Origin: Diprion similis
Taxonomy: Eukaryota; Arthropoda; Insecta; Hymenoptera; Diprionidae
Direction of reading: 5' to 3'
DNA length: 64,000 nucleotides
NCBI RefSeq assembly: GCF_021155765.1
Contig: NC_060109.1
Span: 5,729,001-5,793,000 of the forward strand
Shown: positions 58,971 to 64,000 of the stretch, one piece after another
Position numbering within the stretch: position 1 is the stretch's first letter
Layout: each line of letters starts with the position of its first letter
Translations under genes and position numbers: made by a program
The notes under the pieces: generated by a model
Database searches by the model: none
The model's input: only the letters and a program-made list of their open reading frames with translations
What the model was told of the DNA's origin: nothing

Positions 58971-60054
58971 TGTGTTTAAATATCTCTGTAAAAATAAATT
59001 TTTTCGTTTCTTTATACCTAATTTATTAATGTACTTTGGAAAAAATGTATATTTCTTATAATTCTGAGAGAAGCAAGTACCTAAGAACTGCACGTCTATA
59101 GTCTGCACCGCGTCAATTGAACCTTATCAGGCTTTTTTTAATCGAATTAATTTTACTGTGATTAAGGCAAACTGTTGCGTATCAACACAATCCAATTTAT
59201 ACAATTAACCAACTATTTAATTTTAATCCATATATTTTTATACGGCTGGAATTTCCCTGGACGGTGGTTCCCAAGCTATATCGAGCTGTCTGGAAAGGAC
59301 AGCAGTCCCACATCTGACAATACAAGACCGCGCTGAAGGAACTGCGACCCTAAACAATATACCTAATATCGAGTAATAAATGAACCGTCTAAGGGTCGTA
59401 TGGAACTACCAGGGCAGGTTTTTCACTACTTTATTACCCCTGGGTTTTTACCAATTATCAATAGTCAGTTGGCTGCCAGATGTGGACGCTGGCCTGTACG
59501 GACAATAGGTACGCGAAAGTCCGAAAGGATCACGTATTGTTCAAGTATAGGTCATACCTGCATGCTCCCACTCTACTCCTACATACAAAATTTCCATCCC
59601 TATAACCAAGACTTCCGGTGCAATTTCTTGACCAATCCTGGATTCCCACCAATCGCAATAATCAACCAATAGGAAAAATTGACGAATCAGTAAACTCCTA
59701 CACCCTCCACATTTCTTGAAACTCCTTCACATTCTTTCTTATTTTACGTCAACACAGTCCGTTCCCGTCGAGACATCAACCACCAACCATCCTATCAAGA
59801 CCTCAAGCAACGAATACCTAACCGTTTCAAATACCAATCCAATATCTGTTTTTAACGAACTATCCAGTCAACGAATTATAAACATATCTTGTAAACCGCT
59901 CATATTCACTTGTAAATAAATAGTCAAGTTCTAAAAACAATACCAGAACAAATTATCTTAAATTAAATACCCTCACTTCACTAAAGTGTCGCGTAGGACA
60001 CAACACAAACCTTTCCAGTCTGATTATCAGAATGATATTTTCTATTTGTAATCA
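58971..60054. other. Probable intron (or insertion) inside the hAT gene
   Basis: No gene. C-rich on the plus strand from 59300 to 59900. It may be an unrecognised inserted repeat. Confidence 0.4.
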
Positions 60055-62102
60055 GGTGTGCACAAGCCTCAATCTTTCGGAAAGTGGAAAAAACAGTTTC
60101 CATGGCTAGAATATAATGCGAATGGTAAAGCAATCTGCACTTTATGCACTGACGCATTTGAAAAAAAACTATACTCGCTTGTTGGAAGTCGTGTACAAAA
60201 ATCTCACGATGCATTTGTGAAAGATGGATTCGAATGTTGGAAGAATGCTACGTTACGTTTTGCCAAACACGAAAAAAGTGATTTACATCGAAATTGTTTC
60301 ACTGCTTTACAGAATTTGAAAGCCAAAAAGTCTGTTATTGTACACATCTCCGATGCTAAGAAAAAAGAAATGGCAGACTCCAGAATAGCGTTGGAAAAAT
60401 TATTTGATACAGTTAATGTTCTGGCACAGCAAGGCTTACCCCTTCGGGGCAGAGAAAATGATGAAAATTCGTGTTTAACGCGAATCTTAAAAATGCGGGA
60501 TCAAGATATTCCACAGCTAGATTGGTGGCTCAAGAAAAGTGGATACAAATGGCTGCATCATGACTCTATAAACGAGATGTTGGAACTCATGGCGAATGAA
60601 GTATCGACAGCAAATTTAAAAGAGATAAAAGCAGCAAAATATTTCGCAGTGATAATGGACGAGACATCGGATATTTCGAGAGCAGAACAAGTATCAATTA
60701 GTTTCCGAGTCACGTTGCCTAATTTCGAAGTCAAAGAAATATTCATGGGGTTTTACAAAACGTCTGATACAAAGTCGGAAACTCTATCGAAAATAATACA
60801 TGATGTTGTGTTACGATTCAACCTGAATGTTAACGATCTAAGAGGACAATGCTTCGATGGTGCAGCCAATATGAGTGGAGAAATATCCGGCGTACAAACA
60901 CGCATTCGCGAAATTGAACCAAGGGCATTATTTGTTCATTGCACTGCGCACACACTTAATTTGGTGGTTCAAGATGTAATGAAAAATGTCGACGCTGCCA
61001 ACCATTTTATTGGGGTGGCAAAAGATGCAATTAATTACATGCGTGAGTCGCCAAAAAGAATGGCGGTTTTTAAGGACATACAATCACAATCATCAGAAAG
61101 TCTTACCAATCTCGCACCGTTTTGTCCTACTAGATGGTGCATGCGAGTGAAATCCTTGAAAACGATATACGCGAATTACAAAAACGTTATAAAATGCATG
61201 GAAGAAGCCAGGGCTGAAAAAATGGACGACAGTAACAAAGCAGACGGATTCCTGAAGTACCTGGAAAGTTTTGAATTTTATTATCATCTGATAACCGTGA
61301 TTTCGGTATTAGAAAGGATAGAGATTTTGAATAGTCAACTACAAAAGAGTGATCTCAGCATTAATGAGTCTCATGAGAAGGTTAAATTAGTACTCGACAG
61401 CCTGATGAACATGAGAGCGTCTGGGTTTGATTCGATATGGAAAAAAGCGATAGACGAGGCAAAAGATCTAGATTTGCAGGAACCCAAATTACCGCGCGTC
61501 CGTAGAGCTCCACAACGTTTAGAGAACGCTCAAGTGCATGTGTTCAAGACACCTGAAGAATACAACCGAAAATTTTTCTACGAGATTCTTGACCAAGTCA
61601 TTACTTCATTGCAAGTGAGATATCGATCAGAAACAATGCGATTTTTGAATACTTGCGAAGACTTTGTCACTGGCAGAACGAAGAATGTAACAGAAATTGT
61701 TGAATTTTACAAAGACGATTTTGATGGAGACATGCTGCAACGCCATCGCGATATGTTTCTCGATATAATTGCGACTCGAAATTTGAAAGTCCGTAATTTG
61801 AAAGATGTCGTCACATTTTTAAAAGAAAATGAATCTGCAGCCGACACTCTTACGTCATTTTCGAAATTCATTAGAATTCTGCTAACAATTCCTCCATCGT
61901 CTTGCACTGCGGAGAGGTCCTTTTCCGCTCTCCGTCGACTAAAAACCGTATCTCAGGTCAACAATGCTGCAGGATCGTTTGAACAGCGTTGCGATTCTCC
62001 ATGTACATGTGGAAATCGCAGGAAATCTGAACATCCATAAAGTAATTGATGAATTTATATTAAAAAACCCTGTCAGAAGTTCTACCTTCGCAATAAAGAA
62101 AT
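60055..62102 (+). pseudogene. hAT transposase (DUF4371/ZMYM-like) main exon, C-terminal frameshift
   Basis: Enters after the acceptor TATTTGTAATCAG. A TTF-type zinc finger (C-T-L-C ... F-A-K-H-E-K-S-D-L-H) comes first, then a DUF4371-like region. The RNase H-like catalytic core has Asp in V-I-M-D-E-T-S-D (about 60660), C-F-D-G-A-A-N-M-S-G (about 60855), and H-C-T-A-H-T-L-N-L with C-P-T-R-W. At the C-terminus is the hAT dimerisation motif S-S-C-T-A-E-R-S-F-S-A-L-R-R-L-K-T. A one-base frame change near 61950 ends the frame at 62040; the normal tail can be followed in the next frame to the TAA at 62100-62102. 660 codons, otherwise unbroken. Confidence 0.85.
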
Positions 62103-62205
62103 AAGACCCGAAAAAAAATATTCGACCCCCCCCCACCCCCCGCCCCCCGCGTGCCGCAACTCCACACTCGAAACTATGAGAAGTCGCCGGCGATGGTCGG
62201 CGATG

Positions 62206-63226
62206 TAGTTCATACGCATTTTTGAGGTTAGAATGTCAAATAATTGAGGTAGCGACTCGGAAAGGCTTGGGAAGCATTTGTTATTGAGTCAGAAAGTTAA
62301 TTCTTCAAAGAATGTTTGGAATTTAATGCTCTTTTAAAATTCGTCTTAATCAATTGAAACAAGAAATCTGTTTAAATGTTGAATGCTTGGAAGAAACGAA
62401 GCAGGTAAGTGGGGACAACTTATTCAATCATTTTTATTATTTCATACATTAAAAATAACAATGAAATTTTTTTCTATCAACAGAAAATACAGCCAAAATA
62501 ATTGCATCTCTGCTATTTGCTGATATCTGCTCTAGTCCAGGACTCTTAGACATTCGCTCCGCAAAACATCCTAATAATTGATTTTTTGATGAGGTTATGT
62601 CAGAGGGTGTCCCCTAAGTATACAACCAAGTTTGTGTCGTCTGAAACCGCGAACGTTAGCCGCCATCTTGAAAAATGCCTTTTTGCAAATGTCTCGGAAA
62701 CAGTAAGTTTTACGTTAAAAATTGCAAAGACTTTTTTTGTGGAAGATGAAATTTCGCATCTTTTTTATTTGAAACTTTTTTCTCTATTGTTGATATTTGC
62801 CGAGATATAGTCGATTAAAAAACTAAATGTTGGTTTTTTATAAATGTCTCAATAATCTTTGGAAATATGAAAAAAGAAATGTGATAATCAAAGTTGTAGA
62901 GCATAAAATTTTCTACAATTTTTGTACGAGACTTTTTTTTGTGAAATTAACAGTTGCTGAGTTCTAGCGCAATGAAAGTTGCCGTCGGGTAAAGAAAAGT
63001 AGCGATCAGTGGTAATATGTTACTGTAGCATGCCAAAAAAAGTGCAATCGAAGAATTTTATAATAGAGTCGATAACAATAATATTTTCCATGAAAAGGAG
63101 GGATATGGGCGATAGGAGGAAAGTTTGCGCAATAAAAAATTTTGACGAATTGTTTGAAAAAGACATGAGAACGGAAATTTATTCATTTATTCGTGTTTAT
63201 TATCATTTGCGCGATTTGACATGGAT
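62206..63226. other. Stretch without a supported gene
   Basis: AT-rich. Short open frames (62586-62810, 63009-63230) have no motif. Nothing recognised. Confidence 0.5.
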
Positions 63227-63999
63227 TTAAAACAATTCACTTCGTTTGGAAGAGGAAGAGCGACTTTCTATGGTTTGCAAATTTTCTTCTTTCATGTTCA
63301 AGTCAAAAACCGCAAAAGAATCTATTAGATATTCATTATGAACATCCTCTTCGTCGCTATCATCCACCATAGAGATTGCGTTATTGCATGTTTGGCCGCT
63401 GCAATTGGAACAAATAATAGAACATTTCAAGGAACTCTTTCGGCATTCGCAGGAAGCTCCGCAATTTGTTTTGCACTTGCAAGATACTATTTGCAGCAAA
63501 CTTTGCAGCGCGGGAGCTTATTCATTTTAATTGGCGATAAGCGATTCGCAGCGGGTTTCCAGTCCCATTCTTCCGGGTCATGATGAAATTCCAGCCAACT
63601 TTGGACTTGATGATATACTCTGAAGGAATGGTAACGGGCTGCATCCTGCGTCGGTGGTAGAATTGTTATATTGAGCTTGATGTTCCGAGCCAACTTGCAA
63701 AAAAAAAAAAAAAAACTTGTATCGGAGAGAGTCGATGGACAGTTCAGTTTTATTACCTCCATACAAAGCAATAAAAAAAAACGTTCGCCAGCTTGAGCAA
63801 TCATGTTGGGATCGCTCCTCCTATCTTTGAACAATGCCACAGCCGTCAGCAATTTTTCGTGGTTCTTTAATGTCGTCAGAGCTTTGTATTTTCCAATTTT
63901 AAACAGAGCTGACGTTGTGTCACAACCGCTGAATGTATGTGAAAATAGAATGGTTTCTCTCACGTTTTGACCATATTCCGGCTTCAGACAACGTGGGCT
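63227..63999 (-). pseudogene. Transposon-type gene with CXC-like cysteine-rich C-terminus, cut by the window edge
   Basis: The minus-strand frame at 63963-63487 shows F-S-G-C-D-T-T-S-A-L-F, G-E-R-F-F, L-P-P-T-Q-D-A-A-R-Y-H and V-Q-S-W-L ... D-P-E-E-W-D-W-K. After a frame change near 63490 it continues with C-K-C-K-T-N-C-G-A-S-C-E-C-R-K-S-S-L-K-C and ends at 63227. The same combination (HxFSGCDTTS, then DPEEWGW, then a CXC/tesmin-like cluster) occurs in many insect repeat proteins that I know only as unnamed transposon-associated genes. Function unknown. A run of 15 A near 63700 gives a Phe run inside the frame. The 5' part lies beyond the window. Confidence 0.6.
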
Positions 64000-64000
64000 G

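Larger units (their letters stand above)
58281..62205 (+). mobile_element. hAT-type DNA transposon
   Basis: The ends share an imperfect inverted repeat of about 25 bp (left CTGTCGGCGACAACGCCGGC at 58281; right, in reverse complement, CATCGCCGACCATCGCCGGC from 62205), both continuing GACTT. TCCACACTCGAAA subterminal repeats occur at 58331, 58361 and 62161. The interior encodes a hAT transposase. I could not define an 8-bp target duplication. Confidence 0.7.

Overview
This window looks like insect nuclear DNA: AT-rich, intron-containing, with GT/AG splice sites and almost no intergenic space free of transposable elements. Two exons of a conserved single-copy gene, the NMDA-type glutamate receptor subunit 2 (Nmdar2), lie on the minus strand at 54899-55026 and 16035-16319. 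They join in phase across an intron of about 38.6 kb. I lean towards Hymenoptera from the mix of element families and DUF4806 genes, but that is inference.

Layout. (1) 1-11.2 kb: wreck of a two-gene THAP/DDE transposon (ISL2EU/IS4EU-like). It has a plus-strand THAP-DDE transposase and a minus-strand YqaJ-exonuclease gene, and the transposase is split by a full-length LINE (1513-6573) with a 15-bp target duplication. (2) 11471-13866: a Tigger/pogo element with TIRs and a TA duplication. (3) 15.2-15.9 kb: two mariner 3' halves joined head to head. (4) 16035-16319: Nmdar2 exon. (5) 18.5-47.7 kb, inside the big Nmdar2 intron: an env-bearing gypsy/errantivirus-like element (RE1). It is opened twice: by a younger Ty3/gypsy element (RE2, 24713-30291, LTRs one mismatch apart) and by a 13.9-kb DNA transposon (31766-45709). 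The DNA transposon has 14-bp TIRs, TGATCAGG-rich ends, a Tnp2/CMC-like transposase pseudogene and a multi-exon DUF4806 gene as apparent cargo. (6) 48.5-54.7 kb: a heavily decayed gypsy element (RE3) hit by a 5'-truncated LINE. (7) 54899-55026: Nmdar2 exon. (8) 55204-58119: Penelope-like element with a long inverted 3' duplicate. (9) 58281-62205: hAT element. (10) 63.2 kb to the edge: a transposon-type gene with a CXC-like cysteine-rich tail, running off the window.

The most unusual content is in RE1. Between RNase H and integrase its pol region carries a long acidic, Ser/Thr-rich linker and two tandem macro domains (ADP-ribose binding/hydrolase fold, OARD1/TARG1-like). The first keeps the GCGLD-type loop and the second has lost it. 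I do not know of a described errantivirus with this arrangement. The second unusual object is the giant DNA element carrying the DUF4806 gene. Nearly all transposon genes here are broken by stops or frameshifts; these are described, not repaired.
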